Shown here one piece after another: positions 1-7,117 of a stretch of 59,408 nucleotides of DNA. This stretch comes from Candidatus Hydrogenedentota bacterium (lineage in GTDB: Bacteria > Hydrogenedentota > Hydrogenedentia > Hydrogenedentales > SLHB01): positions 1-59,408 of the forward strand of contig JADLGB010000138.1 in NCBI GenBank assembly GCA_020849535.1, given 5' to 3'. The notes beneath the pieces were generated by a model, which saw only the letters and a program-made list of their open reading frames with translations, was not told where the DNA came from and did no database searches. Numbering within the stretch: position 1 is the first letter of the stretch; each line of letters opens with the position of its first letter. Both the position numbers and the translations under genes were made by a program.

Positions 1-10
1 ATCCACCCAG

Positions 11-50
11 TTATCCACAGACATGTAAACCGTCCGTCGAGTTATCCACA
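11..50 (+). other. Two exact DnaA-box sequences
   Basis: The nonamer TTATCCACA occurs at 11-19 and again at 42-50, in the same orientation and 31 bases apart. It matches the consensus DnaA box TTATNCACA exactly. No dnaA, dnaN, gidA or parAB gene lies in the window, so an origin cannot be claimed. The second box also forms one arm of an imperfect inverted repeat with 89-112, so the match may simply belong to a palindromic repeat element. Confidence 0.4.
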
Positions 51-313
51 GGCAGGCCGGCTAGGAGCCTCCTCGGCGGGCTCCCCGCCCTGCCTGTGGA
101 AACTCGGATAACTACCTATAAGGGGCAGAGCGAAGCGGCGCCCCTGGTATCGGCCAACACCCATGAACCGAGCCCTGTAAAGGGCGTCGCAATACCTTGA
201 TATACCCATCCTTGCGACGCCCTTACAGGGCTGAATCACTGGGGGGCATTTCATTACCAGGGGCGGCGCTTCGCTCTGCCCCTGGCTAAAGTTGCATGGC
301 GCTTTCAGCGCTC
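41..313. repeat. Nested inverted-repeat element
   Basis: The non-coding stretch 1-447 contains several nested palindromes. An outer pair, 121-149 and 255-283, is almost perfectly complementary over 29 bases. Inside it, 171-192 and 212-232 pair over about 21 bases with one indel. To the left, 41-56 pairs imperfectly with 89-112. At 298-310 lies the short palindrome GCGCTTTCAGCGC, which recurs at 45872-45884. No gene is seen here. Together the palindromes could extrude a cruciform or be transcribed as a long hairpin. The structure looks like a REP- or MITE-type element, but no transposase or target duplication is visible. Confidence 0.6.
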
Positions 314-447
314 AGAGCAGTTTTCCGCAGAAGGTGATCGCATGGAACAACGGAGTCTGGATGCCTTGTAACACAGGTCTCTCGCTTGCTCGGGAGCCAT
401 TTCGAGCGGCGGCGCCATGGGTATGTCGAACTCCTGAGATACGCCCA

Positions 448-1806
448 TCAAAAGCTCCACTCGACGCCGAAGATGACCCGGTCCTTCTTGTCGAACTGGC
501 CGAAGAGGCCCTTGTCCGACCCGTAGAAATAGTCCACGCCTGCGTAAACGTTCAGCTCATCATTCACCGCGTAGGTGATCTTAGGGCGGATGAGACCGTC
601 GCCGTGATTGACATCGAAGAGCCACATGCCTTCGACCGTGAGCGTGTCGTGCAGGAAGCGGTGTTGCGCGAAGCACGTGATGTAGGTTTGGACCTGATCA
701 CGCTCCAGGCCCTCCGCGTCGTTTGAGAACCAGTCCTGAAATACCTGAACGCTCATGAAGGTGTTGTTGAACGCGAACCAGTCGAAGCCCAGCACGTAGG
801 AAACCGAATCCCCGCGGACCACGCCGTCTAGGTCGAAGTAGTTTCCGGTCGAATAGTACTTGTCGAGGAACAGGCCGTATTCCGCGCGGACCGTGAGCCC
901 GCCAAAGGCCTTGCTGAACGAGCCCCCGATCAGGTGCAAGCGTTTGTACTCGGGATGCGCAATCACCTCCTGCCCATCTTCCGACAACCGGTAGGAGCGC
1001 GGAAACGCGGGGATGTCATCGTAATGGTAGAGATAGTTGAAGGTGATGTCCCAGCCGCCTTTGAAGGTCGACAATTGCAGCCCCACATCAGAATCGGTGA
1101 TGAATCGTCCCGGTTTGTCGGGCTCTTCAATCTCGAGTTCGAACCCGCGCGGAGGACTCGGAACACCCGAAGTGATCTCGAACTCGGAATCCTGCCGCGG
1201 GATCACGTGGTACGATGTATCGGGGATCCAGATGAGCTGCAGGGTCCAATCCTTGATAGGGCGCTCCGCATTGACCGCCAACAGTGGGATCCGCGAGTCC
1301 TCGAAATCATCAAGGATGAACTCGCGCAAGTCCTGCGGGTTCACCACATCCAGCACTTTGAGTCCATCCGCGACGCCCCAAACGATCTGCTGCTTGCCAA
1401 GGGTGAGGTTCCATTTGCCCGCCTGCGTGCGAATATACGCTTCGCGCAATTCGAGTTCGGCCTCTTCACCGAAGCGAACGGGGCTCGTGGCGAGCGAAAG
1501 CTCGGGGAAGTCCCGGCCATCCAGATAGCCGTAGTCGAAAAAGGGATCGGAACGCAGGCGCAGGATGCCGGTGAAGTTTGTCGAATCCGACAACGGTGCG
1601 TCGAACTGCAAGAGCGATTCGAGCTGGAGGGACTGGAGTTTGGTTTCCGCGACTCCTAGACCGCCCTCGAGGGAAACGTGTCCGTGCGCCTGGACCGGTG
1701 ATTCCTTCGGCTCTTCCACCGCTTCATCTTGTGCCGCGGCAACGCCCGCCCACAGGAACACGAATGCTGCCCCGCGCGCGCAATGGCCGAGCCGAGGCCA
1801 ACGCAT
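448..1806 (-). CDS. DUF1302-like outer-membrane beta-barrel protein
   Basis: A 452-residue exported protein. The N-terminus is a signal peptide with a hydrophobic core ending AGVAAAQ. The body is rich in alternating amphipathic strands and ends in EWSF, the C-terminal phenylalanine expected of beta-barrel outer-membrane proteins. The stretch LTLGKQQIVWGVADGLK followed by DVVNPQDLREF resembles the conserved core of DUF1302 proteins. The start is placed at 1806, where ATG overlaps the TGA of the upstream LolA-like gene; a longer open frame upstream is antisense noise. It is the third gene of an MMPL transporter, LolA-like carrier, beta-barrel operon, which suggests an outer-membrane role in export or surface display of a lipid. 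That role is inferred. Confidence 0.72.
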   Translation of the reverse strand: MRWPRLGHCARGAAFVFLWAGVAAAQDEAVEEPKESPVQAHGHVSLEGGLGVAETKLQSLQLESLLQFDAPLSDSTNFTGILRLRSDPFFDYGYLDGRDFPELSLATSPVRFGEEAELELREAYIRTQAGKWNLTLGKQQIVWGVADGLKVLDVVNPQDLREFILDDFEDSRIPLLAVNAERPIKDWTLQLIWIPDTSYHVIPRQDSEFEITSGVPSPPRGFELEIEEPDKPGRFITDSDVGLQLSTFKGGWDITFNYLYHYDDIPAFPRSYRLSEDGQEVIAHPEYKRLHLIGGSFSKAFGGLTVRAEYGLFLDKYYSTGNYFDLDGVVRGDSVSYVLGFDWFAFNNTFMSVQVFQDWFSNDAEGLERDQVQTYITCFAQHRFLHDTLTVEGMWLFDVNHGDGLIRPKITYAVNDELNVYAGVDYFYGSDKGLFGQFDKKDRVIFGVEWSF

Positions 1807-2636
1807 CAGGGTTTGCCCGGGAGGTTGGGAAGACCCCGCTCGAGCGACTGGAGCGAGAACACGTTGTCGGGAATCTCGGTGCTGAAGTCGGACTCCGTGA
1901 CCGTGAAGAGGGTCGTGTGACCGGTCTTCAAATTCTTGGCTTCGAGCGTGCAGGCGGTCCAGATGCCGGTCACCTGCTCGAAGTCGCGGATCGAGATCGT
2001 GCGGGTAACTTCGCCGGAGGAGTCGCAGAATTCCGAGAGCCGCAGCAGGAGCTGCTCCCGGTCGAGGTGAATGCGGACCTTCGCGTAGCCCAACTCTTTG
2101 GCCAGTTCCGGCGTCAGCGGCGTGGCCTCGATCGTGTAGCAGGGGTGGCCGTCGATATCCTCGATGGCCAACGTTTTCCACGTGTAGTCTTCCACGGAGA
2201 TGCGCGTTTGGGTCTTGATGTCTTCGAAGGTGAAGTCCGTACCCAGGAAGGCGCCGCCGCGTTCGCCCGCGGGGACCCGGCGCGATTTGCGCATCGCGGG
2301 CAGGTACAGCCACTGGTCATCGTCCTTTTCGGGATCCGCGTAGTCATACGTCAGGAGGGCGGTGCCCTTCACGTTGGACGGTTCGACGAAGACCATCAGA
2401 TAGCGGCGCTCGTCTCCAAACTTCTTATTGAAGGCCCGCGTGACGCGTTCGCGCGCCTTGCCGTCCTTCCCGATGAGTTTCATGTGGATCGTTTCCTGCG
2501 AGAAGGCCCCGAAATCGCGTTCATTGGCGCGATGGATGATCTCCTCACCGGAAGGCAACGGGTCTTCCTGCGCCGACGCACTGCCCCCCGCCGCGAGTCC
2601 CAGACACAACACGAAAACGAGGATTCCGCTTTTCAT
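1806..2636 (-). CDS. LolA-like outer-membrane lipoprotein-sorting protein
   Basis: A 276-residue secreted protein with a signal peptide (MKSGILVFVLCLGLAAGG). Residues after about 25 match the LolA-like family that accompanies MMPL/RND exporters: the segment from HRANERDFGAFSQ through MKLIGKDGK, then TALLTYDYADPEKDDDQWLY, PAMRKSRRVP and GTDFTFEDI. Proteins of this fold are periplasmic and hold a lipid in a half-barrel cavity. The gene lies 32 bases downstream of the MMPL gene and its stop overlaps the start of the DUF1302-like gene. The simplest reading is a periplasmic shuttle between the inner-membrane pump and the outer-membrane protein. The cargo is unknown; the divergent PKS product is a candidate. 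Confidence 0.82.
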   Translation of the reverse strand: MKSGILVFVLCLGLAAGGSASAQEDPLPSGEEIIHRANERDFGAFSQETIHMKLIGKDGKARERVTRAFNKKFGDERRYLMVFVEPSNVKGTALLTYDYADPEKDDDQWLYLPAMRKSRRVPAGERGGAFLGTDFTFEDIKTQTRISVEDYTWKTLAIEDIDGHPCYTIEATPLTPELAKELGYAKVRIHLDREQLLLRLSEFCDSSGEVTRTISIRDFEQVTGIWTACTLEAKNLKTGHTTLFTVTESDFSTEIPDNVFSLQSLERGLPNLPGKP

Positions 2637-2668
2637 GAAATGATTCCTTCAAGTCGAATTGGATGGCA

Positions 2669-5065
2669 TCACCCGGTGGTTCCCTTGCGCGCAGTCACCG
2701 GCAGCAGAAAGCGCGGCCGGAACACAAGCAACAACGCCGGCAGCAACACGATACTGGTTACGAATCCTACCAACAACGCAGTGGCCAGCAGTATGCCAAA
2801 CCACTGCAAGGGGGGGAGCTGGCTCAGGGTGAGTGTCGTGATACCCAGGAAGACGCACAGGAAATTGAACAGCACGGCGCGCCCTGTGGACGCATACATG
2901 GCGCGCAGTGCGTCCTCGAGGCTCTTGCCCTGGCCGCGGGTCAAGTGGAGAATGCGGTCGAGTTCGTGGATAGCGAAGTTGACCGTGATTCCCACGGCGA
3001 TCGATGCGAAGGCGGACGTGCCGATCCCCAGCCAGATGCCGGTCAGGCCCATAACGGCATACACCGCGAGAAGGGTCGCGAGTACCGGGATGACGCAGTA
3101 GAACCCCGCCACCGCGGTGCGAAAGCCAACGGAAGTCATCACCCACACGGTCAGCAGCGCGAACAGGGCTCCAAGAAAGTGGCTCAACTCCAGGCGTTGC
3201 ATCCACGCATAGTAGACATTCAGGCGGCCCGAGACCCGTGCCGTCAGATCGGGCGTCGCGAACTCGGCGGCGAGGTAGCGGTCGATTTCCATCTTGATGG
3301 CATCGATTTCGGTAAACAGGCCGGTATTGCACAGGGCGTGGATGTTGGCGATCCAGTACTCGGAATCCGCCACCTGGCTCAGGGGCGCGTCGCCACTGAA
3401 CGAGTAGGTTAGCACGTACTGGGCCGCCAACTCCTCCGAATCGGGCAGGACGAACGCTTCCGGGTTGCCCCCGTTCATGGCGCGGTTGAGTTGTTTCAGA
3501 TAGTCCACAATCGAAACCGATCCCGATACGTGCGGGATCGTTTTGAGGTGCTCTTGAAGGGCTTCGATGCGGCGGAGGTTTTCAGGCCGGAACAAGCCCT
3601 CCGGCGCGCCCGTGTCCACCACGATGTCCACGCCGATGGTGCCGTCCATGAGGCGGTTGATGGCATCGTTGGCCTGGTAGATGGGTTCCGATGCATGAAA
3701 ATGCCCCGCGCGATCGTCATTGACCTCGAGATGGCCGGCGCCGTAAACACCGTAGGCGCTCACAAGGGCGCAGACCGCGATGACGGCCTTGGGATGCCGC
3801 AGCACCGCGCGTCCCAACACGGACATCATATGAGCCCAGCGATCCCAGTGCTGTCCCTCCAGCAGTTCACGGTGGAAGGCCGGGCTGGGCCGGACGCGCA
3901 GGAGCACCAGCGCGGCGGGAATGGCGAACAGGGTCGAAGTGAGCGTGGCGGCGATTCCCAAGGCGGCAAAGTAGCCCATCATCCGCATGGGCGGCAGGTG
4001 GGTCGTGAAGCTGAGGACCAGGAAGCCTACCATGTCCGTGAGGGTCGCGTAGAGGATGGGGCGGCGCATGGTCATCATGACATTGACCACGGTCTCGCGC
4101 AGGCGCGGACCGGGCGGCGTAGCGGTTTGCTCGTAGTACTCGCGAAGGATATGAATGCCGTAGGCCACGCCCAGCGCCAGCACGTTCGCGGGCAGCACGT
4201 TGGTCAGTATCGTGAACGGCACGCGGAGCGCGGCCATGATTCCCAGCGCCACGGCGACGCCGAACACCGCGGAGAGGCCGGGAAGAAACACACCGCGCCA
4301 GGTCCGGTACGATGCGAACAAGACCCCCGCGATGATGATGACTACCATGGGGTTGATACGCGCCGCATCCTTGTCGAGATACTCGCCCAGGTATTCGCCG
4401 AGGACGGCTTCGCCGGCCACATGCACGTCTTCCCCGTGGATGGGTGCGCGTTCCCCGAGCGCCATGAGCGCATGGTAGACACGGCCCCCTGCCTTGGGAT
4501 CGGTGATGGGCGCGGCAATGACCGTGGCGCTGCCGTCGCGGGCCACGAGTGTGCCGAGATGCAACGGAAAGTCCATGACGGTGTCGCGCAGGGCCGCCAA
4601 CTCGGCCTCCGTCTGCGGGATGCCAGTGAGAAACGGCGCGACCTCGAGCCCGTCCTCCGTGCCCTGGATGCCGTTCACCGTGAACAAACTGGAGATTCTG
4701 CCGGCGTCGATGTGCTCCACCGACGCGAACTGCTCCGTGTACCACTTTACCAGGTTCAATGTCTGCGGATTGAAGATACCCCCGGGCTTTTTCGTGTCGA
4801 TGAGGACCACCACCGGGTCGTAGAGGCCGAACATCTGGTCCGTCTGCTGCCGGAAGAGCACCGCGGGATGCTGTGGCGGAATGTAGGCGTCGGGGCTGGA
4901 GTCTTTTTGCAGCAGCGGAATCAAGGCGGCGCAGCCCGCCAACAGGGCGGCCCAAATGCACAGGACCTTCTTGGGATGGGCGGTAACCACCCGAAAAACG
5001 CCCCACAGGGGGTGCCAGTGTGGCGCGATGGGGGTGGGTGCGCCCGCCTGATTGCGTTCGGCCAT
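2669..5065 (-). CDS. MMPL/RND-superfamily lipid exporter
   Basis: An inner-membrane transporter of about 798 residues with the duplicated RND layout. Each half has one transmembrane helix, a large periplasmic loop and a block of five helices. The first helix follows the start closely (KVLCIWAALLAGCAALIPLL). The first five-helix block includes PMVVIIIAGVLFASY, and the second begins near FLGALFALLTVWVMTSVGF. MMPL proteins move lipids or lipid-like molecules using the proton gradient. The start is set at 5065 (MAERNQ) because AGAGAAG lies upstream; an in-frame start at 5113 is possible. It is the first gene of the exporter operon and is transcribed divergently from the FAAL/PKS operon, as mycobacterial mmpL genes sit beside lipid PKS genes. 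Confidence 0.85.
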   Translation of the reverse strand: MAERNQAGAPTPIAPHWHPLWGVFRVVTAHPKKVLCIWAALLAGCAALIPLLQKDSSPDAYIPPQHPAVLFRQQTDQMFGLYDPVVVLIDTKKPGGIFNPQTLNLVKWYTEQFASVEHIDAGRISSLFTVNGIQGTEDGLEVAPFLTGIPQTEAELAALRDTVMDFPLHLGTLVARDGSATVIAAPITDPKAGGRVYHALMALGERAPIHGEDVHVAGEAVLGEYLGEYLDKDAARINPMVVIIIAGVLFASYRTWRGVFLPGLSAVFGVAVALGIMAALRVPFTILTNVLPANVLALGVAYGIHILREYYEQTATPPGPRLRETVVNVMMTMRRPILYATLTDMVGFLVLSFTTHLPPMRMMGYFAALGIAATLTSTLFAIPAALVLLRVRPSPAFHRELLEGQHWDRWAHMMSVLGRAVLRHPKAVIAVCALVSAYGVYGAGHLEVNDDRAGHFHASEPIYQANDAINRLMDGTIGVDIVVDTGAPEGLFRPENLRRIEALQEHLKTIPHVSGSVSIVDYLKQLNRAMNGGNPEAFVLPDSEELAAQYVLTYSFSGDAPLSQVADSEYWIANIHALCNTGLFTEIDAIKMEIDRYLAAEFATPDLTARVSGRLNVYYAWMQRLELSHFLGALFALLTVWVMTSVGFRTAVAGFYCVIPVLATLLAVYAVMGLTGIWLGIGTSAFASIAVGITVNFAIHELDRILHLTRGQGKSLEDALRAMYASTGRAVLFNFLCVFLGITTLTLSQLPPLQWFGILLATALLVGFVTSIVLLPALLLVFRPRFLLPVTARKGTTG

Positions 5066-5209
5066 GCTCGTCTGGACTTCTCTCGATTGCAGCACATACT
5101 CGGCCCGAGACAAGACTCGCGCCGGGTCACCAGGTTGCGCTCCGGATGCTCCGAAGCAGGCGCCCAGTATTCCGGAGTCGGCTTGTGCGTATCAACCTCG
5201 GGCCGCCTA

Positions 5210-5238
5210 TTGACAAATCGGCAAGTTCAGAACAGAAT
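5210..5238 (+). promoter_or_regulatory. Sigma-70-type promoter for the FAAL/PKS operon
   Basis: TTGACA at 5210-5215 is followed, after exactly 17 bases, by CAGAAT at 5233-5238, a perfect -35 box and a 4/6 match to the -10 box. The predicted transcript would start near 5245 and leave about 55 bases of leader before the FAAL start codon. The pattern is seen directly; promoter activity is inferred. Confidence 0.55.
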
Positions 5239-5301
5239 GGATTTCGCCTTCTCTAGCTGCGAAGGCCGGGTTCCGAAACACTGTCCCGAGGTGCATCTTT
5301 G

Positions 5302-7098
5302 ATGATTCGAGCTGGGAGGGCTATCCGCCTGGAAGGGGTTTCGCCGCCTTCGGAGGACGCGACGGATTTCCAGGAAGCTGCCGTCTTTGATGGGGCGTCC
5401 ACCCTTGTAGACATCGTCCGGGCTTGGGCGGATGCGGCCCCGGCCCACGCGCCGATGCACTTCCTTTCCACAGGAACGGATGAACTGGAATCGCTCTCCT
5501 ACCGAGCGCTCGACTCCACCGCAAGGGGCTGGGCCGCGTGCCTACAGGAACGCGGCGCCCTCGGCGAACGGGTCCTCCTCCTCTATCCTCCCGGACTCGA
5601 ATTCGCGGCGGCCTTTTTCGCATGCCTGTACGCGGGCGCCATTGCGGTTCCCATTCCATTACCGTCGCGCCGCGAGCGCGTCGACAGTGTTTCCCGCGTG
5701 GCGTCGAATTGCGACGCGCGATTCGTCATGACAACAGCCCGGATGCGCGAACACCTGCAGCGCATCATGCCGCGGGATGCGGCTGTCGCGAAGCTGGAAT
5801 GGACGACAACGGACGAGCGCTTGCCCGACGGCGCCGAGGACGCGTGGATCGAGCCCCATCTGTCGGGTGAGTCGTTGGCGTTCCTGCAATACACGTCCGG
5901 CTCGACCATGACCCCGCGAGGAGTCATGGTATCTCATGGAAGTATTCTCAACAACGTGTCGGCGATTCGCCGCGCGACCGGATCGAACCGGGCGACGCGC
6001 CACGTATACTGGCTTCCCCATTTCCACGATATGGGCCTCATCGTCGGGCTCTTGACGCTCGTAGTCTACGGGGGCACGACCATTGGTATGCCTCCGGCGC
6101 TCTTCCTTCAGCGCCCGCTGCGGTGGCTGAAGGCCATCTCCGAGTATGGCGCCACGGGCGCGGGCGGGCCCAATTTCGCCTACGACATGTGCGTCCGCAG
6201 GACTACGCCCGAGCAGCGGGCCGAGCTGGACCTGAGCCGCTGGTCTGTCGCTTTCTGCGGCGCCGAACCGGTCCGGCACCAAACGCTGGAACACTTCGCG
6301 GAAGCGTTCGCGCCCTGCGGATTCAAGCGCGAGGCCTTCTTCCCGTGCTACGGACTGGCCGAGGCGACCCTCTTCGTCTCAGGCGGCGGAACGAAGGCGC
6401 GCCCCGTAATGTTTCGTGCGAACCGGCGTAGTTTGGAATGCAGGCATGTCGAGGTGATGTCCGATGCTTCCGCCGACGGAGTGACGCTTGTGGGGTGCGG
6501 CATTCCGGGCGAAGGGTATGAGGTCCGCATCGTCGATCCGGACACGCAAGTGGAGTGCCCGGAGGATCGGGTGGGCGAAGTGTGGGTCTCCGGCAAGGCG
6601 GTTTCCAAAGGCTACTGGAACGCGCCCGAGGAGTCGCACCGCGTGTTCGAGGGCCAGCTTGACGGTGCGGGGCCCTATCTGCGCACCGGCGATCTGGGAT
6701 TCCTGCGCGACGGCGAGTTATACATCGCCGGGCGCATCAAGGATGTTCTCATCCTGTCAGGAAGGAACGTGTATCCACACGACGTCGAGCACGTCGTGGC
6801 CGGTTGCCACCCCGGGATTCGCCCGCAGGGCTGCGCGGTCTTTGGCGTGGACCTCGATGGAGAGGAACGCCTCATCGTTCAAGTCGAGGTCGCGCACGAG
6901 GCCGCCGCCGACCCGAACGCGAAGAGAGAACTCGTCCAGGCCGTGCGCGCGGCGGTCGTGGCGGAATTCGATATGACGGTCTACGAGGTGCACGTTGTGG
7001 AACCGGGGACGATCGCGCGCACTTCGAGCGGTAAACTGCGGCGTTTCGCCTGCAAGGAGCAGTATTTGAAAGCACATTCAGGCACGCACTCCGCATAA
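5302..7098 (+). CDS. Fatty acyl-AMP ligase (FAAL)
   Basis: A 598-residue adenylating enzyme of the FAAL type, which activates a fatty acid as acyl-AMP and passes it to an acyl carrier protein rather than CoA. The ATP-binding loop is YTSGSTMTPRGVMVSH at residues 197-212. It is followed by WLPHFHDMGLI, GGPNFAYDMCVRR, CGAEPV and CYGLAEAT, all characteristic of FAALs. The C-terminal lysine lies in SSGKLRR (K578). The start is ATG 5302 after GAGGTG; a TTG codon at 5299 is an alternative. It is the first gene of the operon, 19 bases before a PKS whose first domain is an ACP, so it most likely loads the PKS starter unit onto that ACP. The fatty acid chain length cannot be read from sequence. Confidence 0.93.
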   Translation: MIRAGRAIRLEGVSPPSEDATDFQEAAVFDGASTLVDIVRAWADAAPAHAPMHFLSTGTDELESLSYRALDSTARGWAACLQERGALGERVLLLYPPGLEFAAAFFACLYAGAIAVPIPLPSRRERVDSVSRVASNCDARFVMTTARMREHLQRIMPRDAAVAKLEWTTTDERLPDGAEDAWIEPHLSGESLAFLQYTSGSTMTPRGVMVSHGSILNNVSAIRRATGSNRATRHVYWLPHFHDMGLIVGLLTLVVYGGTTIGMPPALFLQRPLRWLKAISEYGATGAGGPNFAYDMCVRRTTPEQRAELDLSRWSVAFCGAEPVRHQTLEHFAEAFAPCGFKREAFFPCYGLAEATLFVSGGGTKARPVMFRANRRSLECRHVEVMSDASADGVTLVGCGIPGEGYEVRIVDPDTQVECPEDRVGEVWVSGKAVSKGYWNAPEESHRVFEGQLDGAGPYLRTGDLGFLRDGELYIAGRIKDVLILSGRNVYPHDVEHVVAGCHPGIRPQGCAVFGVDLDGEERLIVQVEVAHEAAADPNAKRELVQAVRAAVVAEFDMTVYEVHVVEPGTIARTSSGKLRRFACKEQYLKAHSGTHSA

Positions 7099-7117
7099 CT
7101 TCACAGGAAACCCACGC

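Noticed and set aside
11..50. Chromosomal replication origin oriC
   Set aside because: Two DnaA boxes alone are not enough. There is no dnaA or dnaN gene and no AT-rich unwinding region in the window, and one box is part of a palindrome.
1578..3101. 507-residue plus-strand frame opposite the LolA-like gene
   Set aside because: Antisense shadow; the minus strand carries a signal peptide and conserved motifs.
3491..5302. 603-residue plus-strand frame opposite the MMPL gene
   Set aside because: It is antisense to a gene with clear family motifs and shows the His/Gly/Arg-rich composition typical of GC-rich shadow frames.
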